Assembly: GCA_937906765.1 (NCBI GenBank)
Contig: CALCUV010000209.1
Location: forward strand, 1-7,109
Reading direction: 5' to 3'
Source: an uncultured Prevotella sp.
GTDB taxonomy: Bacteria > Bacteroidota > Bacteroidia > Bacteroidales > Bacteroidaceae
DNA: 7,109 bases
Each line of letters opens with the position of its first letter. Position 1 is the stretch's first letter. The translations under genes were made by a program, and so were the position numbers. The notes under the pieces are model-generated. The model worked only from the letters and a program-made list of their open reading frames with translations. It was not told the origin of the DNA and did no database searches. Shown here piece by piece: positions 1 to 6,881 of this stretch.

Positions 1-3000
1 TTGCAAGCAGAATTTAATCGTATCTGGAATTTCCAAACTCAATTCTATACAAGTGTCCTTACTGCTGAATTGAAGGAAGCACTTGCTGGCAAAAACGCAT
101 CGCAAACATGGGACATTCTTGCGAAACATTTTATGTGGACAGAACAACGCCAGTCGTGGAATGAGGAGTTGGCGCAAAATGAAGTTATAGACGTAGATTT
201 TCAACTCACTAAGCCGAATCGTAAAGTGAAGGGACTTGAGTTGAAAAAGGAGAATTATGCGTGGCGCAACAAGGCTCTTTCAGAAAAAATGCATCCTGAA
301 GAATTGGCCATTGTCTTGCAAGAAATCAATGCTGACATTAACAAGTCCAGCGGATACCTTGGTGCTATTAGTGACAGAAGCAAGAATTTGTTCTTCAACC
401 ACCTTACAATAGGACAATACTTGATGAACCGACTCTCTGAAAATCGCCATAATAGTTTGAAGAATCTTGTGTTCTACCGTCAGGACTATATGGATGAGTT
501 TGAAGCGATTTGGGAAAGTCAAGCACGTTTCCACCCACAACTCACCCCCGCACTGAAGGCTGAAATTCGCGATGTCGTTATTTTCTTCCAACGTCGTTTG
601 AAGAGTCAGAAGTCACTCATCAGCATCTGTGAATTTGAGCGCAAGGATCAAGAGGTCGTGCTCCGCGATGGTAAAAAGAAAACCATTGTGGTGGGTAGTC
701 GTGTAATCCCACGTTCCTCTCCCCTATTCCAAGATTTCAAGATTTGGCAATCGCTCAATAATTTAGAGGTCATTGTTGTTGATGATTCAGGCAAAAAGAA
801 GCGCGCAAAGAAAAATGTTGCGTCGCCCACCAATGCCACTGAAGCGAGTGAAGCATTAGAACTCGAAGGCAGAAGACGCCTCACGCAGGAAGAGAAAGAA
901 ATCTTGGCGGAAGAACTCTCAATCAAATCAGAACTGAAGAAGGCGCAGATTCTAAAGTTGTTATTTGATAAAGTAAATTCACTCGACCTGAACTTTGAAT
1001 CCGTAAAGGGTAATACAACAGGGCATTTATTCTATCAAGCATTCAGCGCCATGATGGATTTGAGTGGACACGAACCACTCGATTTCAAGAGACCTTCAGC
1101 CGAACTTAAGAAACAAGCACACGCAGTATTTGAATCCCTCGGATGGAATTGCGAAATCCTTGACACACAGGTTTATCTTGACCAACCTTTAGACGACCAA
1201 CTTTCCTATCAACTTTGGCATTTGCTCTACTCCTTTGAAGGTGACGACTCAGCTACGGGGGATAGTAAATTGAAGGAAAAACTAACGTCGCTCTGTATTT
1301 GTCCGACCGACTACGTAAGTCCACTCATGGACCTTGTATTTGAGGATGATTACGGCAGTTTGAGCGCCAAGGCCATTCGCAATATTCTCCCTTACATGAA
1401 GGAAGGATGCGGTTATGATGTAGCTTGCACTTATGCGGGCTATCGCCATTCAGCAAGTTCCTTGACCAAGGAAGAAATCGAGCAAAAGGAATTGCTGGAT
1501 CAACTTGAATTGTTGCCTAAAAACTCCTTACGCAACCCTGTGGTTGAAAAGATTCTAAACCAAATGGTGAATGTGGTCAACGAGATTATCAAGACCTACG
1601 GACGCCCCGATGAAATTCGTGTGGAACTGGCGCGCGAACTCAAGAAGAATCAGAAGGAGCGTGAGCAAATGACCAAGGCGATTTCAGCGGCCACTAAAGA
1701 ACAAGAGCGAATACGCGAGTTGCTTCAAAAGGATGAGGACTTCAAAATTCCTAACCCCTCACGCAATGACATCATCCGCTACCGTCTTTACGAAGAACTG
1801 AAAGCGAACGGATATAAGACGCTCTACTCTGACACCTATATTCCACGCGAAAAACTCTTCTCCAAAGAAATTGACATTGAGCACATCATTCCTCAAGCAC
1901 GCTTGTTTGACGATTCATTCTCCAACAAAACATTGGAGTACCGTGATGTGAACATTAGAAAAGGTAAGCAAACGGCCTACGACTTTGTGCGTGAAACATA
2001 CGGTGAAGAAGGATTAAAGCGTTACCTCTCCGCTTGTACCTCGCTCTTCTCACAACAAAAGACCAAGTTGAAGAAGTTGAAGATGACCGAAGCGGAAATT
2101 CCCGAGGACTTTATCGAACGCGACCTTCGCAATACGCAATACATCGCCAAGCGTGCCTCGGCAATGCTCCATACCATCTGTCGCCGTGTAGTGGCTACTT
2201 CCGGAAGCATCACCGAACAACTCCGCAAAGACTGGGAATTGATTGACGTCATGAAGGAGTTGAACTGGGATAAATATGCCGCACTCGGAAAAGTGTCTTA
2301 CCACCAAGACCGCGACGGACGCCAAATCGGACGCATCAACGACTGGACCAAGCGCAACGACCATCGCCACCACGCTATGGATGCCCTCACCGTGGCATTT
2401 ACGAAACCTGCATTTATACAATATTTTAATAACAAGAATGCGGCACAACAAGAGGGTACAGAACTTTATGGCATCCGCAATGCGTATTTCCATAACGGTC
2501 GTGCCATTGCTCCCATACCTTTACACACATTCAGAACTGAAGCATTGCGTCAGTTAGCGCAAATTCTCGTATCTATTAAGGCGAAGAATAAGGTTGTTAC
2601 CCTCAACGTGAATAAGGTACGCAAACCTAAAGGCGGCACCTTCACGAAAGTGCAGCTTACACCGCGCGGACAACTTCATAACGAAACCATCTACGGCAGT
2701 CGTAAGGAATCCGTAACGAAGGAGGAATCCGTAGGTTCTGCCTTTGACGCAACCAAGATTGCAACTGTCTGCAAGGCGATCTATCGTGAAGCACTCCTTT
2801 GGCGCCTTAATCAATTTGGTGGCGACCCCAAGAAAGCTTTCACGGGTAAGAATGCTTTGGATAAGAACCCCATTTGGCTGAACGAAGCGCATACAAAGGC
2901 GGTACCATCCAAGGTAAAAACCGTAAGTTTGGACACGACCTACACTATCCGTAAGGACGTTTCTCCCGATTTGAACGTAGCAAAGGTTGTGGATGTCAAA

Positions 3001-3732
3001 ATCCGCAAATTGCTCGAGGCACGCCTTGAGGCATTTGGTGGCGACCCCAAGAAAGCATTTATCAATTTGGATGAAAGCCCCATTTGGTTGAACGAGGAGC
3101 AAGACATAAGCATCAAGCGTGTTACCATTTACGGCGTGAGCAATGCGCAATCTCTTCATGATAAGCGCGACAAGGAAGGTCGCTTGATTCTTGACGAACA
3201 AGGTAAAACTATCCCTGTTGATTTCGTCAATACATCCAACAACCACCATGTCGCCATCTATCAAAAACCTGTGCTTGACAAGAAGGGGTTACCCATTCTT
3301 GACGAGGACGGCATGCCACGCATGGAGTTAGATGAATGTGTAGTTTCTTTCTACGAAGCCGTTGCGCGCGTCAATCAGGGACTTCCTGCAGTGGATAAGG
3401 AATACAAGCGTGAAGAAGGATGGAAGTTCCTTTACACCATGAAGCAGAACGAATACTTCGTGTTCCCCAATGAATCAACTAGTTTCGACCCGAAGGAGAT
3501 AGATTTACTGGATCCTAATAACTATAAGTTGATTAGTCCTAATTTGTTTAGGGTACAGAAGTTAGCCTCAAAATATTATGTATTTAGACACCATTTAGAA
3601 ACATCCGTAGATGAATCAAAAGATTTAAGAGATATAACCTGGAAACGTATTCAATCATTATCTACAATGACCCAGTTGGTTAAAGTCCGCATCAACCACA
3701 TAGGACAAATCGTGTCCGTTGGAGAATACTAA
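1..3732 (+). CDS. cas9: CRISPR-associated endonuclease Cas9, type II-C, 5' end outside the window
   Basis: RNA-guided DNA endonuclease: with crRNA and tracrRNA it cuts both strands of target DNA next to a PAM. The frame is open from base 1 and 1,243 residues are visible. The TTG at base 1 is only the window edge, not a start, because RuvC-I and the bridge helix are absent. Bacteroidota Cas9 proteins usually run about 1,350-1,500 residues, so roughly 200 residues are missing. In window numbering: REC lobe about 1-500; RuvC-II with Glu542 in IRVELARE; HNH with His628 in IDIEHIIP and Asn651 in VNIRKGKQT; RuvC-III with His791 and Asp794 in HHAMDALTVAF; then the WED and PAM-interacting region to the end, closing with IGQIVSVGEY. 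All visible catalytic residues are present, so the enzyme looks active. The HNH metal-site Asp of SpCas9 is Glu627 here, which I believe is normal for this clade. A terminator follows directly. Confidence 0.97.
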   Translation: MQAEFNRIWNFQTQFYTSVLTAELKEALAGKNASQTWDILAKHFMWTEQRQSWNEELAQNEVIDVDFQLTKPNRKVKGLELKKENYAWRNKALSEKMHPEELAIVLQEINADINKSSGYLGAISDRSKNLFFNHLTIGQYLMNRLSENRHNSLKNLVFYRQDYMDEFEAIWESQARFHPQLTPALKAEIRDVVIFFQRRLKSQKSLISICEFERKDQEVVLRDGKKKTIVVGSRVIPRSSPLFQDFKIWQSLNNLEVIVVDDSGKKKRAKKNVASPTNATEASEALELEGRRRLTQEEKEILAEELSIKSELKKAQILKLLFDKVNSLDLNFESVKGNTTGHLFYQAFSAMMDLSGHEPLDFKRPSAELKKQAHAVFESLGWNCEILDTQVYLDQPLDDQLSYQLWHLLYSFEGDDSATGDSKLKEKLTSLCICPTDYVSPLMDLVFEDDYGSLSAKAIRNILPYMKEGCGYDVACTYAGYRHSASSLTKEEIEQKELLDQLELLPKNSLRNPVVEKILNQMVNVVNEIIKTYGRPDEIRVELARELKKNQKEREQMTKAISAATKEQERIRELLQKDEDFKIPNPSRNDIIRYRLYEELKANGYKTLYSDTYIPREKLFSKEIDIEHIIPQARLFDDSFSNKTLEYRDVNIRKGKQTAYDFVRETYGEEGLKRYLSACTSLFSQQKTKLKKLKMTEAEIPEDFIERDLRNTQYIAKRASAMLHTICRRVVATSGSITEQLRKDWELIDVMKELNWDKYAALGKVSYHQDRDGRQIGRINDWTKRNDHRHHAMDALTVAFTKPAFIQYFNNKNAAQQEGTELYGIRNAYFHNGRAIAPIPLHTFRTEALRQLAQILVSIKAKNKVVTLNVNKVRKPKGGTFTKVQLTPRGQLHNETIYGSRKESVTKEESVGSAFDATKIATVCKAIYREALLWRLNQFGGDPKKAFTGKNALDKNPIWLNEAHTKAVPSKVKTVSLDTTYTIRKDVSPDLNVAKVVDVKIRKLLEARLEAFGGDPKKAFINLDESPIWLNEEQDISIKRVTIYGVSNAQSLHDKRDKEGRLILDEQGKTIPVDFVNTSNNHHVAIYQKPVLDKKGLPILDEDGMPRMELDECVVSFYEAVARVNQGLPAVDKEYKREEGWKFLYTMKQNEYFVFPNESTSFDPKEIDLLDPNNYKLISPNLFRVQKLASKYYVFRHHLETSVDESKDLRDITWKRIQSLSTMTQLVKVRINHIGQIVSVGEY
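2815..3096 (+). repeat. Duplicated FGGDPKKAF...PIWLNE module in the Cas9 C-terminal region
   Basis: Two related segments lie in the same reading frame. Copy 1 spans residues 939-962 (nt 2815-2886) and copy 2 spans residues 1012-1032 (nt 3034-3096). Both start FGGDPKKAF and end PIWLNE, with a 3-residue length difference in the middle. At DNA level 24 consecutive bases are identical (2814-2837 and 3033-3056). Each copy is followed by a short basic strand (SKVKTV and SIKRVTI). The module lies between RuvC-III and the C-terminal PAM-interacting part. My recollection is that related Bacteroidota Cas9 proteins carry similar pairs, so this is probably an old intragenic duplication. The near-identical DNA could reflect gene conversion. 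Confidence 0.85.
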
Positions 3733-3743
3733 TAGTACTATTA
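3730..3743. repeat. 14-bp perfect palindrome over the cas9 stop codon
   Basis: TAATAGTACTATTA is fully self-complementary. It begins with the first base of the cas9 stop codon and its last base is the first base of the terminator stem. It could be an operator or a 3'-end RNA hairpin, or simply chance. No function is assigned. Confidence 0.6.
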
Positions 3744-3775
3744 AGGGATTATTGCGCATGCAGTAATCCCTTTTT
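3743..3775 (+). terminator. Intrinsic terminator downstream of cas9
   Basis: A 13-bp stem (3743-3755 with 3760-3772, one G-U pair, three consecutive G-C pairs near the base) encloses the 4-nt loop GCAT and runs into TTTTT at 3771-3775. It starts 11 nt after the cas9 stop. The structure predicts that much of the cas9 transcript ends before cas1, so cas1-cas2 would be expressed by read-through or from a separate weak promoter. Confidence 0.85.
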
Positions 3776-3811
3776 GTATCCCCATAATTGTAACCTATAA
3801 ACCTTACCGCT

Positions 3812-4747
3812 ATGATTAAACGTACCTTGTATTTTGGCAATCCTGCTTATTTATCCTTACGCAATGCGCAATTAGTTATCAAAATTCCAGAAGTTGAGAG
3901 TAACTCCGAACTTGCGGAAAGCATAAAGAAAGAGGCTGTAGTCACCAAACCTATTGAGGATATCGGTGTGGTAGTGTTAGACAATAAACGCATTACGATT
4001 ACCACTGGTGCCATAGAGGCATTACTTGCAAATAATGCTGCACTTATTTCTTGCGATGACAAAGGACTGCCCGTAGGTTTAATGCTCCCCCTCTGTGGGA
4101 ACACCACTCAGAGCGAACGTTTCCGCCATCAGATTGAAGCATCATTACCCCTCAAGAAACAATTGTGGCAACAAACCATACAATGTAAAATCAACAATCA
4201 AGCTACAGTATTGCAGGCGTGTCGAAACACACGAGTAGATTGTATGCGTGTATGGGCAAAAGACGTCCGTAGTGGGGATTCGGATAATTTAGAAGGACGA
4301 GCTGCTGCCTTTTATTGGAAGCACCTCTTTGGACAACACATAGAAGGATTTATTCGCGACCGTGAGGGTGTACCGCCCAATAATCTGCTCAACTACGGAT
4401 ATTCCATACTGCGTGCTATTATTGCACGCGCTTTAGTATCCAGCGGATTGCTTCCCACCTTAGGCATTCACCATCATAACCGCTATAATGCCTACTGCCT
4501 TGCTGATGATATCATGGAACCTTACCGCCCTTATGTAGATGAACATATCTTCAAGTTAATTCAACGCCGTGGACTTCCTGATGAATTAACACATGAGTGG
4601 AAAGTCGAACTTCTTGCAATTCCTACGCTCGAAGTGAATATAGGAGGCAAGCGCAGTCCGCTGATGGTTGCAGCTACGCAAACTACCGCTTCCTTGTACA
4701 AATGCTTTAGCGGAGAACTTCGTAAAGTGGTTTATCCCGAAAAATAA
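3812..4747 (+). CDS. cas1: CRISPR-associated integrase Cas1, type II-C
   Basis: Metal-dependent integrase that, with Cas2, inserts new spacers at the leader end of the array. It has 311 residues, a normal length. Residues 1-95 form the N-terminal beta domain and the rest the alpha-helical catalytic domain. Expected active-site residues are Glu161 in [11 protein letters not shown], a His within 220-222 (221 aligns best) in [10 protein letters not shown], and Glu236 in [13 protein letters not shown]. The ATG at 3812 is chosen because [16 protein letters not shown] matches the usual start of type II Cas1. The upstream DNA is A/T-rich with no Shine-Dalgarno site, as is common in Bacteroidota. The gene lies 79 nt after cas9, separated by a terminator, and 13 nt before cas2. 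It looks intact. Confidence 0.97.
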   Translation: MIKRTLYFGNPAYLSLRNAQLVIKIPEVESNSELAESIKKEAVVTKPIEDIGVVVLDNKRITITTGAIEALLANNAALISCDDKGLPVGLMLPLCGNTTQSERFRHQIEASLPLKKQLWQQTIQCKINNQATVLQACRNTRVDCMRVWAKDVRSGDSDNLEGRAAAFYWKHLFGQHIEGFIRDREGVPPNNLLNYGYSILRAIIARALVSSGLLPTLGIHHHNRYNAYCLADDIMEPYRPYVDEHIFKLIQRRGLPDELTHEWKVELLAIPTLEVNIGGKRSPLMVAATQTTASLYKCFSGELRKVVYPEK

Positions 4748-4760
4748 AACACTGAAATTT

Positions 4761-5093
4761 ATGGACCGTTTTAGCGAATACCGTGTTATGTGGGTGCTTG
4801 TATTCTTTGACCTCCCCACCGAAACCCTTCGCGACCGTAAAGCCGCAACAAAGTTTCGGAAACAGATTATGCAAGATGGGTTCACCATGTTTCAATTCTC
4901 CATCTACATTCGTCACTGCGCCAGTTGCGAAAATGCCGAAGTTCATGTGAAGCGCGTGAAATCCTACTTACCTGAATATGGAAAAGTGGGCATTTTAACC
5001 ATTACCGATAAGCAATTTGGTGCACTGCAACTCTTCCATGGTAAAAAGACACAGTTACCTCAAGTTCCAGAACTGCAACTGGAACTTTTCTAA
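4761..5093 (+). CDS. cas2: CRISPR-associated protein Cas2, type II-C
   Basis: Small ferredoxin-fold protein that dimerises and bridges two Cas1 dimers to form the spacer-integration complex; its nuclease activity is not needed for acquisition in well-studied systems. The frame is open further upstream, but the ATG at 4761 is chosen: it gives 110 residues starting [19 protein letters not shown], the normal form in Bacteroidota II-C loci, and avoids overlap with cas1. Asp17 (VFFDLP) is the conserved acidic residue of the first beta strand. [13 protein letters not shown] and the C-terminal QLELF are also typical. It is 13 nt after cas1 and surely co-transcribed with it. No csn2 or cas4 follows, which supports subtype II-C. 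An ATG at residue 10 is a weaker alternative. Confidence 0.97.
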   Translation: MDRFSEYRVMWVLVFFDLPTETLRDRKAATKFRKQIMQDGFTMFQFSIYIRHCASCENAEVHVKRVKSYLPEYGKVGILTITDKQFGALQLFHGKKTQLPQVPELQLELF

Positions 5094-5106
5094 CTTCACA
5101 CAATTA

Positions 5107-5140
5107 AAAAGGACTGCAAATTTGATATTGCAGTCCTTTT
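5107..5140. terminator. Bidirectional intrinsic terminator between cas2 and the CRISPR array
   Basis: A perfect 13-bp stem (5107-5119 with 5128-5140) encloses an 8-nt loop. On the plus strand the stem ends in TTTT and is followed by ATTA. On the minus strand it ends in TTTT and is followed by TAATT. The symmetry suits termination of both cas1-cas2 mRNA from the left and minus-strand pre-crRNA from the right. It starts 14 nt after the cas2 stop. Confidence 0.88.
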
Positions 5141-5219
5141 ATTAGGTAAAAACAAACTTAATTTTTCTTTTCAAAATTGCATCATAAACACTTATCAATC
5201 ATACAAATATACAGATCGT
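5141..5219. other. AT-rich leader-like stretch beside the first repeat
   Basis: This roughly 80-bp strip between the terminator and the first repeat is strongly AT-rich and contains no ORF. The adjoining repeat is a perfect consensus copy. In II-C loci the spacer-acquiring end can lie opposite to the start of crRNA transcription, which would make this the integration leader. The assignment is inferred from position and base composition only. Confidence 0.45.
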
Positions 5220-6342
5220 GGTGTTTCTACCTATGCAAAAATACTAATTTGAAAGCAATTCACAACTAGCGCACGAGTTATCAGAGCTCTACTTGCGGTG
5301 TTTCTACCTATGCAAAAATACTAATTTGAAAGCAATTCACAACTGCCTTTCGCGTCGTACGCCCTTATAGTGGGTGTTTCTACCTATGCAAAAATACTAA
5401 TTTGAAAGCAATTCACAACACACAGAAGTACTTTAAGAACCGACTGGAAGGTGTTTCTACCTATGCAAAAATACTAATTTGAAAGCAATTCACAACATGA
5501 ATTTGGAGATTTTGAAGATAGTCCATGGTGTTTCTACCTATGCAAAAATACTAATTTGAAAGCAATTCACAACACGGAAAAGTCCACCTAATCGCCGTAC
5601 ATTGGTGTTTCTACCTATGCAAAAATACTAATTTGAAAGCAATTCACAACTAAGCATAGCATCGCAAGAAGTAACCACTCGGTGTTTCTACCTATGCAAA
5701 AATACTAATTTGAAAGCAATTCACAACTGCCTGCTCGCTGCACCATACGAAGGCCCAGGTGTTTCTACCTATGCAAAAATACTAATTTGAAAGCAATTCA
5801 CAACGTATGCCCGTGAAATTTGGTACATCACATAGGTGTTTCTACCTATGCAAAAATACTAATTTGAAAGCAATTCACAACTAAGTTCCAAAGATTTGCA
5901 ATATAATTGAGGTGTTTCTACCTATGCAAAAATACTAATTTGAAAGCAATTCACAACGCGAGCGGCTTGTAACTGTTGCGCCGTAGGGGTGTTTCTACCT
6001 ATGCAAAAATACTAATTTGAAAGCAATTCACAACTGAATGTTATATCTCTTGAACCTTGATTTGGGTGTTTCTACCTATGCAAAAATACTAATTTGAAAG
6101 CAATTCACAACCAATCCCTAACGCAGACCATGCGGAACGGTGGTGTTTCTACCTATGCAAAAATACTAATTTGAAAGCAATTCACAACTTGTAGAAGTTC
6201 GGTTTGAAGATACCTTAGGGTGTTTCTACCTATGCAAAAATACTAATTTGAAAGCAATTCACAACTTGAGTTCTGCCATCAGAATCAAGAACGGTGGTGT
6301 TTCTACCTATGCAAAAATACTAATTTGAAAGCAATTCACAAA
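5220..6342 (-). CRISPR. Type II-C CRISPR array, 15 repeats and 14 spacers
   Basis: Repeats of 47 nt start at 5220, 5297, 5373, 5450, 5527, 5604, 5681, 5758, 5835, 5911, 5988, 6065, 6142, 6219 and 6296. All appear identical except the last base of the rightmost copy (C to A at 6342). The 14 spacers are all different; twelve are 30 nt and two (5344-5372 and 5882-5910) are 29 nt. Strand is assigned from repeat polarity: the minus-strand repeat begins GTTGTGAATTGCTTTC, matching the tracrRNA-pairing end of Bacteroidota II-C repeats as I remember them. Mature crRNAs would therefore read spacer, then about 24 nt of repeat, on the minus strand. The array converges on cas1-cas2 and meets the bidirectional terminator at 5107-5140. 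I noticed no spacer matching this window. Confidence 0.98.
6312..6342 (-). promoter_or_regulatory. Predicted promoter inside the rightmost repeat, repeated in every copy
   Basis: On the minus strand the repeat reads TTTG (6342-6339), 19 nt, then TATTTTTG (6319-6312). This fits the Bacteroidota sigma factor pattern of TTTG near -33 and TAnnTTTG near -7. The other fourteen repeats have GTTG in place of TTTG, so they keep TTG and the full -7 element. Transcription would start within the last 10 or so bases of each repeat and run into the next spacer. Repeat-borne promoters are established in Neisseria and Campylobacter II-C arrays; here the idea is inferred from sequence alone. Confidence 0.55.
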
Positions 6343-6360
6343 AATTATTCTTGATTAGAA

Positions 6361-6440
6361 TACCAGTACTGGTACTTTTTGTACCAAGGCTTGGTATTTT
6401 TAGTACCACTACTGGTAGAAAAAATACCAAGCCTTGGTAC
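6361..6440. repeat. Four phased palindromes and a 21-bp inverted repeat beside the array
   Basis: Four TACCA...TGGTA palindromes start at 6361, 6382, 6404 and 6425, a spacing of 21, 22 and 21 bp, or two helical turns. They alternate in type: TACCAGTACTGGTA, TACCAAGGCTTGGTA, TACCACTACTGGTA (one central mismatch), TACCAAGCCTTGGTA. Seven-base A- or T-rich linkers separate them. In addition, 6381-6401 and 6420-6440 form a perfect 21-bp inverted repeat around an 18-nt loop containing the third palindrome. The set begins 18 bp from the last CRISPR repeat. It resembles a multi-site operator or a cruciform-forming element. No function is assigned. Confidence 0.85.
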
Positions 6441-6529
6441 GAAACTATTTTCCCTTGAAATTTTACTAGGGTTAAATACACAGAGAATAAGTTATAGTAC
6501 TAAGATCAGGACTGGGCTGTTCCTAGTAT

Positions 6530-6630
6530 GTGTCAACCTTAATGGGAATAAATTTAGAAAGTGTTAACCTCATTAGGAATAACATCTAAGAATGTAAACC
6601 CAAACAGTTTTAACAAACAAAACTGTCAAC
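6530..6630. repeat. TGTNAAC motif repeated four times at exactly 31-bp intervals
   Basis: TGTCAAC at 6531, TGTTAAC at 6562, TGTAAAC at 6593 and TGTCAAC at 6624 are each 31 bp apart, close to three helical turns. The first two units are similar over 22 bp (6530-6551 and 6561-6582, 18 of 22 identical). The third and fourth keep little beyond the core. The regular period with variable filler suggests protein-binding iterons or a decayed tandem repeat. There is no nearby replication gene to support an origin. Confidence 0.6.
6604..6626. repeat. Small hairpin, 8-bp stem
   Basis: ACAGTTTT (6604-6611) pairs with AAAACTGT (6619-6626) around a 7-nt loop, AACAAAC. It overlaps the last unit of the 31-bp series. 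No T-tract follows on the plus strand, so it is not a convincing plus-strand terminator. A direct repeat TCAGTGCA (6636-6643 and 6646-6653) lies just to the right. Confidence 0.45.
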
Positions 6631-6670
6631 TAAATTCAGTGCAGGTCAGTGCATTTTCACAGAACCTCTT

Positions 6671-6739
6671 TTGGAAAAATTTCCAAGTATGATAATCTCA
6701 TTTTCAAGAGAGAGAATTACGTTTTCATAACTTGGAAAT
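6671..6739. repeat. Nested inverted repeats: long imperfect hairpin
   Basis: ATTTCCAAGT (6679-6688) pairs with ACTTGGAAAT (6730-6739). The stem continues inward as ATGA (6689-6692) with TCAT (6725-6728) past a one-base bulge, and then weakly as TAATCTC with GAGAATTA. The outer left arm also forms a competing short hairpin, TTGGAAA (6671-6677) with TTTCCAA (6680-6686). A further TTGGAAA occurs at 6757-6763. The alternative pairings could belong to a structured RNA or be a decayed insertion-element end. I cannot tell which strand, if either, is transcribed. Confidence 0.4.
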
Positions 6740-6840
6740 AATTTTCTCAGTAGGGGTTGGAAAAACAATTTGCCGAGTGTATTTTTAGGGACTGAAGATA
6801 TGTGCGCTGAGAAGTGCTCTCTGTTGTTATAAAGAAACGA

Positions 6841-6881
6841 AAGCGGGTTTGCCAATTTTTTTTGCATTGACAAACCCGCTT
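6841..6881 (-). terminator. Probable terminator for the minus-strand gene at the right edge
   Basis: An 11-bp perfect GC-rich stem (AAGCGGGTTTG at 6841-6851 with CAAACCCGCTT at 6871-6881) is extended past one mismatch by four more pairs around a short loop. Read on the minus strand it is followed by TCGTTTCTTT, a moderately T-rich tail. It lies about 95 nt beyond the stop of the partial gene at 6976-7109. On the plus strand the nearest T-run is 8 nt away (TTTTT at 6890-6894), so the minus orientation is favoured but use in both directions is possible. Confidence 0.55.

Noticed and set aside
2050..3264. Long minus-strand ORFs of 147 and 236 codons within cas9
   Set aside because: They lie antisense to well-conserved Cas9 domains and have no recognisable protein features. 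They are shadows of the coding strand.
3773..3803. Promoter for cas1 using TTTG at 3773-3776
   Set aside because: The position 19 nt downstream reads TATAAACC, which matches only TA of TAnnTTTG, and the TTTG is part of the terminator T-tract.
4668..4760. Longer cas2 with an upstream ATG at 4668
   Set aside because: It would overlap the cas1 end by 80 nt and add 31 residues foreign to the family. The ATG at 4761 gives the normal Cas2 start.
5153..5160. Minus-strand TAAGTTTG match to the -7 element left of the array
   Set aside because: No TTTG or TTG lies at the right distance, and it would fire straight into the terminator at 5107-5140.
6361..6440. The palindrome block as a tandem of intrinsic terminators
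   Set aside because: Some palindromes abut T-runs, but their individual stems are short with tiny loops, and the regular 21-22 bp phasing fits protein-binding sites better.
6379..6567. 62-codon plus-strand ORF starting with TTG
   Set aside because: It runs through the phased palindromes and the 31-bp motif series, whose structure is independent of reading frame. There is no plausible start context.
6646..6873. 75-codon minus-strand ORF to the right of the array
   Set aside because: It starts inside the hairpin at 6841-6881, overlaps several inverted repeats and resembles no family I recognise. More likely a chance ORF in AT-rich noncoding DNA.
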